Shown here one piece after another: positions 1-5,537 of a stretch of 7,589 nucleotides of DNA. Each line of letters begins with the position of its first letter. Within the stretch, counting starts at the first letter, position 1. The position numbers and the translations under genes were made by a program. The notes under the pieces are model-generated. The model searched no databases. It saw only the letters and a program-made list of their open reading frames with translations, and was not told where the DNA came from. The stretch covers positions 1-7,589 of the forward strand of contig CALIQO010000591.1 of assembly GCA_938044055.1 (NCBI GenBank), read 5' to 3'. Source of the stretch: an uncultured Saprospiraceae bacterium. Lineage in GTDB: Bacteria > Bacteroidota > Bacteroidia > Chitinophagales > Saprospiraceae.

Positions 1-1461
1 GCTGAAGCACAGAAAACTACTTCTAGTTTAGAATCCATATATACGTATGATGTTCAAGAGGGACGTCCTCACTGGGAAACCATATTTGACAGAAGTCATA
101 AAGAAGAAATTGATCGACTTAAGGAAGGCATCGGTGTAGATGATCTGGCTACCATAATATATACTTCAGGAACAACAGGAAACCCTAAAGGGGTAATGTT
201 GACCCATGGCAACATATCGTCCGTGATTATCGATACAGCGAAACTGCTACCCGTTAGGAAAGGGGAAAAGGTATTGAGTTTTCTTCCGTATTGCCACGTA
301 TTCGAAAGAGCCATTTCTTTCTGCTACATGTATCATTCCATTACCGTTTATTGCACAGGGACGGATAACTTAGGCGGACCGAGTGGAGACCTAGCATCTG
401 TAAAGCCCCATTTCTTCTCTACTGTTCCCAGACTTTTAGAAAAAGTATATGAGAAGATTTTTAATAAAGGACTCGAACTCACGGGAATGAAAAAGAAATT
501 ATTTTTCTGGGCATTGAGCTTGACAGATGACTTCGAACACGATCAGAAACTAGGAGGAATCCGTGGTTTAAAAAATAAGATAGCCGATAAGTTGATATAC
601 AGTAAGTGGAGAGAAGCATTGGGAGGAAATGTTAGGGCTATTGTTACAGGTGCTGCTCCATGTCCATCTAAAATTATTAAAGTGTTCTCTGCAGCCGGGA
701 TTACAATTCTAGAAGGTTATGGATTGACAGAAACATCACCGACACTCACGGTAAATCGCCACAGCGGAGAAGGTGCACTAGTAGGTTCTGTAGGTCCAGC
801 TATAGATTGCGTAGATCTGAAAATTGATAGGAGCGAAGGTGACTACAGAGATGGAGAAGGAGAGATACTTGCTCATGGACCTAATGTAATGATAGGGTAC
901 TATAAGAAACCAGAGAAAACAGCTCAAGTCTTTAAAGAGATAGATGGTGTTTCCTATTTTCGTACAGGAGATATAGGAAAATTTGTCAAGGGGCCACTGG
1001 GACTAGATTATCTTAAAATTACCGACCGTAAGAAAGAATTATTAAAAACTTCAGGTGGAAAGTATGTAGCGCCAGCACCGATAGAAACTAAGTTTAAAGA
1101 AGACTTTCTTATAGAACAGATGATGGTAATCGGCGATAAGAAGAAGTTCGTTTCTGCACTTATCATTCCTGCTAGAGAAGCTGTAAAAGAATGGTGCCAG
1201 TCAAATAATGTAAAATACGAGTCACACTCCCAAGCCATAAAAGAACCCAGGGTAATTCAGCGCTTTCAAGATTGCTGTGATACATACAATCCAGGATTCA
1301 GCCATGTGGAGCAAGTTAAGAAATTTGCCTTACTAGATTGTGATTGGGAACCTGTGAAGACCGATGGTTCTGACTCAGAACTTACACCTACAATGAAGTT
1401 AAAGCGCAGGGTAATAAGAGAAAAGTATAAAGGCGACATCGACAATATCTACGGCGATTAA
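1..1461 (+). CDS. Long-chain fatty acid--CoA ligase (AMP-forming), 5' end outside window
   Basis: The reading frame is open from the first base and 486 codons are visible. The enzyme activates a fatty acid with ATP to an acyl-AMP and transfers it to CoA, feeding beta-oxidation or lipid synthesis, probably at the inner face of the membrane. Motifs of the ANL (acyl-AMP-forming) superfamily appear in the right order. The phosphate loop YTSGTTGNPKG is at visible codons 54-64, YGLTETSP at 240-247, YFRTGDIG at 319-326, the hinge and A8 region with DRKKELLKTSGGK at 342-354, and TPTMKLKRR near 462-470, where the catalytic lysine should lie. The bulky C-terminal region (EWCQSNN onward) fits the long-chain (FadD15/FAA-like) branch rather than short acetyl-CoA synthetases. 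Members are usually about 590 residues, so roughly 100-140 N-terminal residues are missing to the left. An internal ATG at 196 lies inside the phosphate-loop motif and is not the start. Chain-length preference cannot be told from the sequence. Confidence 0.93.
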   Translation, partial: AEAQKTTSSLESIYTYDVQEGRPHWETIFDRSHKEEIDRLKEGIGVDDLATIIYTSGTTGNPKGVMLTHGNISSVIIDTAKLLPVRKGEKVLSFLPYCHVFERAISFCYMYHSITVYCTGTDNLGGPSGDLASVKPHFFSTVPRLLEKVYEKIFNKGLELTGMKKKLFFWALSLTDDFEHDQKLGGIRGLKNKIADKLIYSKWREALGGNVRAIVTGAAPCPSKIIKVFSAAGITILEGYGLTETSPTLTVNRHSGEGALVGSVGPAIDCVDLKIDRSEGDYRDGEGEILAHGPNVMIGYYKKPEKTAQVFKEIDGVSYFRTGDIGKFVKGPLGLDYLKITDRKKELLKTSGGKYVAPAPIETKFKEDFLIEQMMVIGDKKKFVSALIIPAREAVKEWCQSNNVKYESHSQAIKEPRVIQRFQDCCDTYNPGFSHVEQVKKFALLDCDWEPVKTDGSDSELTPTMKLKRRVIREKYKGDIDNIYGD

Positions 1462-1573
1462 TAGTCTATGGATATAGTTACAACCAGATTTGTTTTGGCC
1501 TTATTTCACGTCATAATGATCTTGTTCTGTTTCGAGGATAAAAAATATGAAAATGATTCGTTCTTATGAGCGT

Positions 1574-1600
1574 AGAATTATTGCGATAATTCTTTTCTTT
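1574..1600 (+). terminator. AT-rich stem-loop followed by T-rich run, possible terminator
   Basis: AGAATTAT (1574-1581) and ATAATTCT (1586-1593) form an 8-bp perfect inverted repeat with a 4-base loop (TGCG), followed by TTTCTTT. This could end transcription of the acyl-CoA ligase, 113 bases after its stop codon. The stem has a single G-C pair, so it would be weak. It also touches the putative -33 element of the next gene, so an operator for that gene is an alternative reading. Confidence 0.35.
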
Positions 1601-1630
1601 GTGGTTCGAAGTTGAATTCCCATAATTTTC
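1598..1630 (+). promoter_or_regulatory. Putative Bacteroidota-type promoter for the SerA-like gene
   Basis: TTTG at 1598-1601, a 21-base spacer, and TAATTTTC at 1623-1630 match the Bacteroidota pattern TTTG-N19-21-TAnnTTTG except for the last base. Transcription would begin roughly 20 bases before the ATG at 1659. No Shine-Dalgarno sequence is seen; the leader is A/T-rich, as is usual in the phylum. The match is short and could be chance. Confidence 0.4.
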
Positions 1631-1658
1631 ATTTTTAACAAACCAATCATCCTCCATA

Positions 1659-2603
1659 ATGAAGATATTGATCAATGACGGTATTCACCCATCAGGAAAG
1701 AAATTACTTGAAGAAGCAGGATTTCAAGTAAGTACGGATAAAATAGCACAAGAAGATTTAGCTCAGGAATTGCCTAATTATGTGGCTATATGTGTACGAA
1801 GTGCGACCAAGGTCAGAAAAGATCTGATAGATGCTTGCCCAGGATTAAAAGCAATCGGCAGGGGAGGAGTAGGATTGGATAACATAGATGTGGATCATGC
1901 TAGGTCTAAGGGAATAGCTGTTTTAAATACACCTGCAGCTTCTTCTAGATCTGTGGCAGAACTTTCTATGGGCCATATGTTGTCCCTTTCTAGATTCGTA
2001 TATCAGTCTAATCGTTCTATGCCTGCACAAGGAGGCACAGAATTTAAGTCGTTGAAGAAATCATTTTCAGCGGGTATAGAACTAGAAGGAAAAACTTTAG
2101 GTATTATAGGTCTAGGTAGAATCGGTCAGGAAATGGCAAGAATCGGTCTGGGCATGGGAATGAATGTTGTCGGAGTAGATCCCTATGTAGATTCCATAAC
2201 TGTTAAGATGGGAGGTGGAAATCATGCTGTTGACGTTGCTTTAAAATCTGTGGATATGAGCGATATGCTTAAGAAAGCTGATTTTATTTCTCTTCATATA
2301 CCTTTTACAGGAGCACCAGTATTATCAACTTCTGAGTTTTCTCAGATGAAAGATGGTGTATACCTTGTTAACTGTGCACGTGGAGGAACGGTAGATGAAA
2401 CAGCGATGCTTCAAGCATTAGAATCTGGAAAAGTATCTGCTTGTGGCCGAGATGTATTTGAGAATGAACCTTCACCTAGACAAGACATCCTTGATCATCC
2501 TAGAATTTCTCTGACACCTCATATCGGAGCTTCTACTGGAGAAGCACAGGAAAAAATAGGAATAGAATTGGCTCAGAAATTAATAGATTCGTTGAAGGGA
2601 TAA
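1659..2603 (+). CDS. serA: D-3-phosphoglycerate dehydrogenase-like 2-hydroxyacid dehydrogenase (short form, no ACT domain)
   Basis: This 314-residue protein belongs to the NAD-dependent D-isomer 2-hydroxyacid dehydrogenase family. The likely reaction is 3-phosphoglycerate to 3-phosphohydroxypyruvate, the first step of serine synthesis in the cytoplasm. The N-terminal substrate-binding half includes GRGGVGLDNID at 67-77. The Rossmann fold shows GLGRIG at 151-156 and the NAD-selective Asp174. The catalytic set is Arg241 (NCARGG), Glu270 (ENEP) and His288 (LTPHIGAST). It ends right after the catalytic domain, without the ACT domain that confers serine feedback inhibition on the E. coli enzyme. 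One oddity is Arg264 in CGRDVFENEP, where relatives usually have Leu before DVF. The ATG start is supported by full-length alignment of the fold and by an upstream promoter-like site. The conserved LTPHIGAST-EAQ stretch favours SerA over glyoxylate/hydroxypyruvate reductases, but the substrate is not proven. No serC is present in the window. Confidence 0.85.
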   Translation: MKILINDGIHPSGKKLLEEAGFQVSTDKIAQEDLAQELPNYVAICVRSATKVRKDLIDACPGLKAIGRGGVGLDNIDVDHARSKGIAVLNTPAASSRSVAELSMGHMLSLSRFVYQSNRSMPAQGGTEFKSLKKSFSAGIELEGKTLGIIGLGRIGQEMARIGLGMGMNVVGVDPYVDSITVKMGGGNHAVDVALKSVDMSDMLKKADFISLHIPFTGAPVLSTSEFSQMKDGVYLVNCARGGTVDETAMLQALESGKVSACGRDVFENEPSPRQDILDHPRISLTPHIGASTGEAQEKIGIELAQKLIDSLKG

Positions 2604-2623
2604 AAACGTCCTTCTTAGTTGTC

Positions 2624-3352
2624 TTAATTGCCAAATGCCTGGGTAAGGTTATCTGCAAGTTCCGCAACTTGCTCATCTTGCTCTGGTGTATGAATCTGTG
2701 GGACTGAAGCGATATCATAATACGCACCGACTTGACCGAAGAATGATTTTAAGTCTATGGTAATTGTCGTATTGTCATTGTTTTCAAGGTCTATATTCTG
2801 GTAAGTTATATTTCTATATGCACCATCATCTCCCAGATGTAGTGCGAACCCTGTTTCTTTGGTTCCATCTCCATCTAAATCTATTTTTCCTTCTGCCTTG
2901 ACGAATACATAACTCTCCCAGCCTGGCCAGTACTCTGCAACCATTGATAAGACATCCCCAGCATCGAAGTCGATAGGAGTTTTGCTGTTTAGATCCTGAT
3001 CTACACCTATCCCAAAAGTCATATCATACGTGCCAGGATCAAGTTTAGTTGTCGCAATCCTTTCTCCTACTATCGCATCTGCAGATGTTAGATGTGCATT
3101 GGTAAGATCTATATAATCTCTTTCTATAACTTGGTTTTCTCCTAAATTAAGATTGTCTATAAAAAATGAAAACCTTGTAAAAAACAGGGTCTCTCCAGTA
3201 GGATAGGTATAGTCTTCAAACATGACTAGGGGATTACCATCATACGTAAGTTTAGCGTTGATGGTAACTTCCTTCTGAGATGGATCACTGCCACAACTTG
3301 AAACTAGAATAAGGATTGAAAGTATTCCTATAAAGGTTTTAATGGATTTCAT
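2624..3352 (-). CDS. MbnP-like (copper-binding family) lipoprotein
   Basis: The 242-residue product starts with a lipoprotein signal peptide: Lys-rich n-region, hydrophobic stretch 6-17, and lipobox VSSC with Cys20 as the lipidated residue. The mature part resembles the MbnP family: FSFFIDNLNL (61-70), FGIGVDQDLN (113-122), a Trp-containing segment YWPGWESYVFVKAEG (141-155) and FALHLGDD (169-176). Characterised MbnP and CorA proteins bind copper outside the cytoplasm and carry a Trp oxidised to kynurenine; Trp142 or Trp145 could be the counterpart here, which is inference. A DxDGDG loop at 158-166 looks like a calcium-binding loop inserted before the conserved His172. It is the last gene of the minus-strand cluster, 45 bases after the DUF6702 stop. 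The di-haem partner MbnH is absent from the window. It converges with the SerA-like gene, with 20 bases between the stop codons. The family call is by pattern; its metal is unknown. Confidence 0.7.
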   Translation of the reverse strand: MKSIKTFIGILSILILVSSCGSDPSQKEVTINAKLTYDGNPLVMFEDYTYPTGETLFFTRFSFFIDNLNLGENQVIERDYIDLTNAHLTSADAIVGERIATTKLDPGTYDMTFGIGVDQDLNSKTPIDFDAGDVLSMVAEYWPGWESYVFVKAEGKIDLDGDGTKETGFALHLGDDGAYRNITYQNIDLENNDNTTITIDLKSFFGQVGAYYDIASVPQIHTPEQDEQVAELADNLTQAFGN

Positions 3353-3397
3353 AAATTCTTGAAATTCTATGATTTATAAGTTATGGGTGACTATCAA

Positions 3398-3919
3398 TTA
3401 CTTTGGATCTAAAATAATGTTTTTATCGATTGATTTCGTATCGAAAGATATACTAGATTTTTCCTTTTCGATCTGGTAATTTACCAAGTTTCTTTGGTCA
3501 TCAAACAACTCTGTCAAGATATCATTCTTAACATATATAGACCTTATTGGTTCACTGTAATTGATAGACATTGTGGTCCATACGGCAGGTGGTGATGATA
3601 CAGATTCAATGTACTTCAAGGAGACAAGCTCTCCGTTTATTTTTAGCTTAAAATGATCTTCGATATATTGATTGATGAGGGTATCTGCAGACCCGTATTT
3701 TTCTGGTAATTCTTCCCCCATTTCTAGTCCGACAGCCTTCAGCAGATCGTCATAGAAAATTTTAAAGGTAAGTTCTAAACCGTCGTCGTTTTTATTCTGA
3801 TAGATATCACATACACTGATATGGATATCATGATCTAAAGGGACATTTATAGACCAATACAGTGAAATAATATGTATCAATAATAAGAACACACTTTTAT
3901 AACGCAATAATGCATCCAA
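3398..3919 (-). CDS. DUF6702 family exported protein, non-ATG start
   Basis: The protein has up to 173 residues and an N-terminal hydrophobic segment (about 9-25) that looks like a signal peptide. The mature part matches the Bacteroidota DUF6702 pattern: HDIHISVCDIYQN (30-42), FKIFYDDLLKAV (52-63), LINQYIEDHFKLKINGE (81-97), then NDILTELFDDQRNLV (132-146). No function is established. The first mature residues hold His30 and His33, which might bind metal, but this is speculation. The start is unusual. The frame is closed by a TGA directly upstream (3920-3922) and there is no ATG before the mature domain. Initiation must therefore use TTG at 3919, TTG at 3907 (giving a neat MRYKSVFLLL signal sequence), or GTG at 3892. 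It follows the HupE-like gene by 21 bases, so co-transcription is likely. In this cluster it may be a periplasmic partner of the HupE-like membrane protein. Confidence 0.8.
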   Translation of the reverse strand: MDALLRYKSVFLLLIHIISLYWSINVPLDHDIHISVCDIYQNKNDDGLELTFKIFYDDLLKAVGLEMGEELPEKYGSADTLINQYIEDHFKLKINGELVSLKYIESVSSPPAVWTTMSINYSEPIRSIYVKNDILTELFDDQRNLVNYQIEKEKSSISFDTKSIDKNIILDPK

Positions 3920-3940
3920 TCAATGGGTAGAATGCTGTAA

Positions 3941-4510
3941 TTATGAATTATTTAAAACAAAAAACAGAAGTCGTATAGATACGAGTAGCACTATTAGAGA
4001 TACGGTCCATACCCAGATTTTATGGGAGACCTTAAGATGATTCACCAGGATGTACGATATAATTGTAACAGCAGCCACTACCAGTAACAAGCCCAGCTCT
4101 ACTCCGATATTAAAACCAAATAACTCTATGACAATATAATTCCCTAGCAATGGAATCAGCTGATTAGAAAATCCCATGCCGTGGATAATACCAAATCCTC
4201 CAGCCATCAGATAATGAATCCATATTTTCTGATCTTTTCCTCTTACCTTGATAATGTTATATATACAAGTTGCTATTATAGTCAGGGGTATAAGCGTTTC
4301 TACTAGATTTACAGGAAGGCGCACAACATCCAGGGTCGAAAGTCCCAGACTGATGGTATGTCCTAGAGTAAATGCTGTTATTAAAATCAACACTTTTTTC
4401 CATTCGCGACTAGCATAGATTATGCTGAGTGCGATTACGAATAGGATGTGATCGTACGCATTGATGTCGAGCACATGCTTAAATCCAAGTTCAAGATAGG
4501 TCTGAAACAT
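3941..4510 (-). CDS. HupE/UreJ-family membrane protein (putative metal permease)
   Basis: This 189-residue integral membrane protein has about six hydrophobic segments. It shows the HupE/UreJ (UreJ_2-type) hallmarks: GFKHVLDINAYDHILF (9-24), TAFTLGHTISL (45-55), LVETLIPL (69-76), FGIIHGMGF (106-114) and FNIGVELG (133-140). The conserved His12, Asp20, His21, His51, Glu71, His110 and Glu138 are the polar membrane residues expected to pass or bind a divalent metal. Characterised HupE and UreJ relatives are linked to nickel supply for hydrogenase and urease, but no such enzyme is seen here, and Bacteroidota members often stand apart from nickel enzymes. The ATG start is clear and lies 18 bases after the MerC-domain gene stop, so the two are almost certainly co-transcribed. 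The substrate is undetermined; the regulator next door makes zinc the first guess, with copper suggested by the downstream MbnP-like gene. Confidence 0.85.
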   Translation of the reverse strand: MFQTYLELGFKHVLDINAYDHILFVIALSIIYASREWKKVLILITAFTLGHTISLGLSTLDVVRLPVNLVETLIPLTIIATCIYNIIKVRGKDQKIWIHYLMAGGFGIIHGMGFSNQLIPLLGNYIVIELFGFNIGVELGLLLVVAAVTIISYILVNHLKVSHKIWVWTVSLIVLLVSIRLLFFVLNNS

Positions 4511-4528
4511 GATACAATGATAATAAGC

Positions 4529-4912
4529 TTAAGCAGGATTACCCGCTATCTTCTTATTTAATTTAATGTTATAGATGTGTGCACTAGCAATAGTAAGACC
4601 GCCTATTGTACACAATAACATCTCCCAGGTGCCATGAAGCTGTATTCCACCTAATATACAGATAACCCCTATACCGAAGATTACCAATGGAATGGGATTG
4701 TTGTGCTGGACAGAATAAGTACGGAAAAGAGAAAAAGTTGCTATAAGAATACTTACAAGTAAAAATCCATATTCTACCCAAAGGTGAGAATGTTCTAAGG
4801 CTCCGCTAAAAAATCCATAAGCTGTAAGAAGAGGTAGCATGCTACAATGCACAGCGCAAGCCAGGCTTACTGTGATTCCCCATATGTCATTATTGCTATT
4901 GTGGTTATGCAT
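4529..4912 (-). CDS. MerC-domain membrane protein
   Basis: The product has 127 residues from ATG at 4912 and four predicted membrane helices (about 10-34, 44-64, 73-91, 96-115). The first helix carries the MerC signature DIWGITVSLACAVHCSMLP, with Cys19 and Cys23 (CAVHC) as the metal-binding pair. A His-rich N-terminus (MHNHNSNN) adds possible ligands. MerC proteins import mercuric ion in mercury-resistance operons, but no merA, merT, merP or merR is present, and homologues beside Fur/Zur genes in Bacteroidota are more likely to handle an essential metal such as zinc. An upstream in-frame TTG at 4924 would add four residues, but it lies within the putative operator and at the predicted transcription start, so ATG is preferred. 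It is the first gene of the minus-strand cluster and is preceded by a strong promoter and operator candidate. Confidence 0.85.
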   Translation of the reverse strand: MHNHNSNNDIWGITVSLACAVHCSMLPLLTAYGFFSGALEHSHLWVEYGFLLVSILIATFSLFRTYSVQHNNPIPLVIFGIGVICILGGIQLHGTWEMLLCTIGGLTIASAHIYNIKLNKKIAGNPA

Positions 4913-4914
4913 AT

Positions 4915-4925
4915 ATTGTTGCAAC
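4915..4925. promoter_or_regulatory. Second putative metalloregulator site upstream of the MerC-domain gene
   Basis: ATTGTTGCAAC contains the perfect 8-base palindrome GTTGCAAC (4918-4925). The ten bases 4915-4924 repeat exactly at 4965-4974. It would cover the transcription start and the bases just before the ATG at 4912. A wider imperfect dyad TTGCA-N7-TGCAA spans 4919-4935. Confidence 0.45.
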
Positions 4926-4932
4926 TAAGATG

Positions 4933-4963
4933 CAAAAGTAAAACTATAACATCACAAAAGCAA
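4933..4963 (-). promoter_or_regulatory. Promoter of the merC-hupE-DUF6702-mbnP cluster
   Basis: Read on the minus strand, TTG (4963-4961), a 20-base spacer and TACTTTTG (4940-4933) fit the Bacteroidota sigma-A consensus, with all defined bases of TAnnTTTG present. Transcription should start near 4926-4922, giving a leader of 10-15 bases to the ATG at 4912. The -33 element lies inside the 13-base palindrome at 4960-4972, so a bound repressor would block polymerase. Confidence 0.6.
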
Positions 4964-4972
4964 CATTGTTGC
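4960..4972. promoter_or_regulatory. Putative Zur/Fur-type operator, perfect palindrome GCAACATTGTTGC
   Basis: GCAACA-T-TGTTGC is a perfect 6+1+6 inverted repeat flanked by A-rich DNA. It sits between the Fur-family gene and the cluster it probably controls, on top of the -33 element. Binding by the adjacent regulator is inferred from position and symmetry; I have no verified motif for this phylum to compare with. Confidence 0.55.
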
Positions 4973-4981
4973 AAAAATTAA

Positions 4982-5410
4982 TTAGGAACAATTTTTACAT
5001 AACCCATTAAGAACTATATCCGTGCCTTTTACATGATATCCTTCTGGCGCAGGAATAGCTGGGATTGCCACACCTTCTATACAGAATGTATGGTTACAAT
5101 CGTCGCAACGGAAGTGCAGATGGCTATCATGGTGATGGGCATGTTCGGAGCATGAACTTTCACATAGGGCATATTTTGGTTTATCGGTACCATCGATTGC
5201 CTTATGGATAACACCTTTTTCTTCGAATGATTTCAGCGTTCGATACAGTGTAATGCGGTCTATATCCAGAATCTTCTCTTCTATATCGTTGTGAGAAAGC
5301 GCATTTGGGTGTGAGAGGAATTGCTCAAGAATTGACATTCTAGGCTTGGTGATTCTAAGACCTCGTTCTTTTAGGATTTTCTCACATTCTAGTTGTATTG
5401 CCATTATCAT
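4982..5410 (-). CDS. Fur-family metal-responsive repressor, probably Zur-like
   Basis: The product has 142 residues from ATG at 5410 (136 if ATG at 5404 is used). The N-terminal winged helix includes GLRITKPRMSILEQF (17-31) and the recognition helix DRITLYRTLKSFEEKGVI (51-68). The C-terminal dimerisation half has a His-rich sensor stretch (His90, 92, 93, 94, 97, 99) followed by CDDC (102-105), and CKNC at the end (138-141). The two CxxC pairs are the structural zinc site seen in Fur, Zur and PerR. Cys83 and Cys87 are extra candidate ligands. A longer frame to TTG at 5428 runs through a promoter -7 element and is rejected. The gene lies 69 bases upstream of the MerC-domain gene on the same strand, with a palindromic operator between them, so it most likely represses that cluster when metal is plentiful. 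Zur is preferred over Fur because of the neighbours and the absence of iron-uptake genes. This cannot be settled from sequence alone. Confidence 0.85.
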   Translation of the reverse strand: MIMAIQLECEKILKERGLRITKPRMSILEQFLSHPNALSHNDIEEKILDIDRITLYRTLKSFEEKGVIHKAIDGTDKPKYALCESSCSEHAHHHDSHLHFRCDDCNHTFCIEGVAIPAIPAPEGYHVKGTDIVLNGLCKNCS

Positions 5411-5425
5411 TCTATTAACCCGATA

Positions 5426-5433
5426 CAAAAGTA
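5426..5433 (-). promoter_or_regulatory. -7 element upstream of the Fur-family gene
   Basis: TACTTTTG on the minus strand is identical to the -7 element of the MerC-domain cluster and matches TAnnTTTG. No TTG is found 19-21 bases further upstream, so the -33 part is weak. Transcription would start about 10-15 bases before the ATG codons at 5410 and 5404, which rules out the TTG at 5428. Confidence 0.4.
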
Positions 5434-5483
5434 AAATGTTTTAGATAACATCCTGAGAATGCGTAGTGTAATTAATTCCCATC

Positions 5484-5529
5484 ACTGATTTAAGTATCAG
5501 AATTGTAATATATTGGTATTTAAATCAGT
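5484..5529 (+). repeat. Long inverted repeat / RNA stem-loop just before the M20 peptidase gene
   Basis: ACTGATTTAAGTATC (5484-5498) can pair with GGTATTTAAATCAGT (5515-5529). The outer ten base pairs are perfect and the inner five include two G-U wobbles, with a 16-base loop. It ends eight bases before the ATG at 5538. It could be an operator dyad or an mRNA hairpin that limits ribosome access. It has no T-run, so a terminator is unlikely. Confidence 0.55.
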
Positions 5530-5537
5530 ATACACCT

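Noticed and set aside
1468..1569. 33-codon ORF in the gap after the acyl-CoA ligase, with a hydrophobic start and charged tail
   Set aside because: It is very short, starts only seven bases after the ligase stop codon, has no recognisable motif, and AT-rich gaps produce such frames by chance.
2594..2614. GAAGG...CCTTC stem at the convergent ends of the SerA-like and MbnP-like genes
   Set aside because: Only five base pairs with an 11-base loop, and the T-run or A-run falls inside the loop instead of after the stem, so it is not a convincing terminator.
3941..4510. A hydrogenase or urease accessory locus, suggested by the HupE/UreJ family
   Set aside because: No hydrogenase, urease or nickel-insertion genes are present in the window.
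4529..4912. A mercury-resistance operon, suggested by the MerC domain
   Set aside because: No MerA reductase, MerT, MerP or MerR gene is nearby; the adjoining regulator is Fur-family and the neighbours point to essential-metal handling.
4913..4924. TTG at 4924 as the start of the MerC-domain protein
   Set aside because: It lies in the putative operator and at or before the predicted transcription start; ATG at 4912 is available and gives a normal MerC length.
5411..5428. TTG at 5428 as the start of the Fur-family protein
   Set aside because: It is part of the -7 element TACTTTTG; ATG codons at 5410 and 5404 precede the winged-helix domain with normal spacing.
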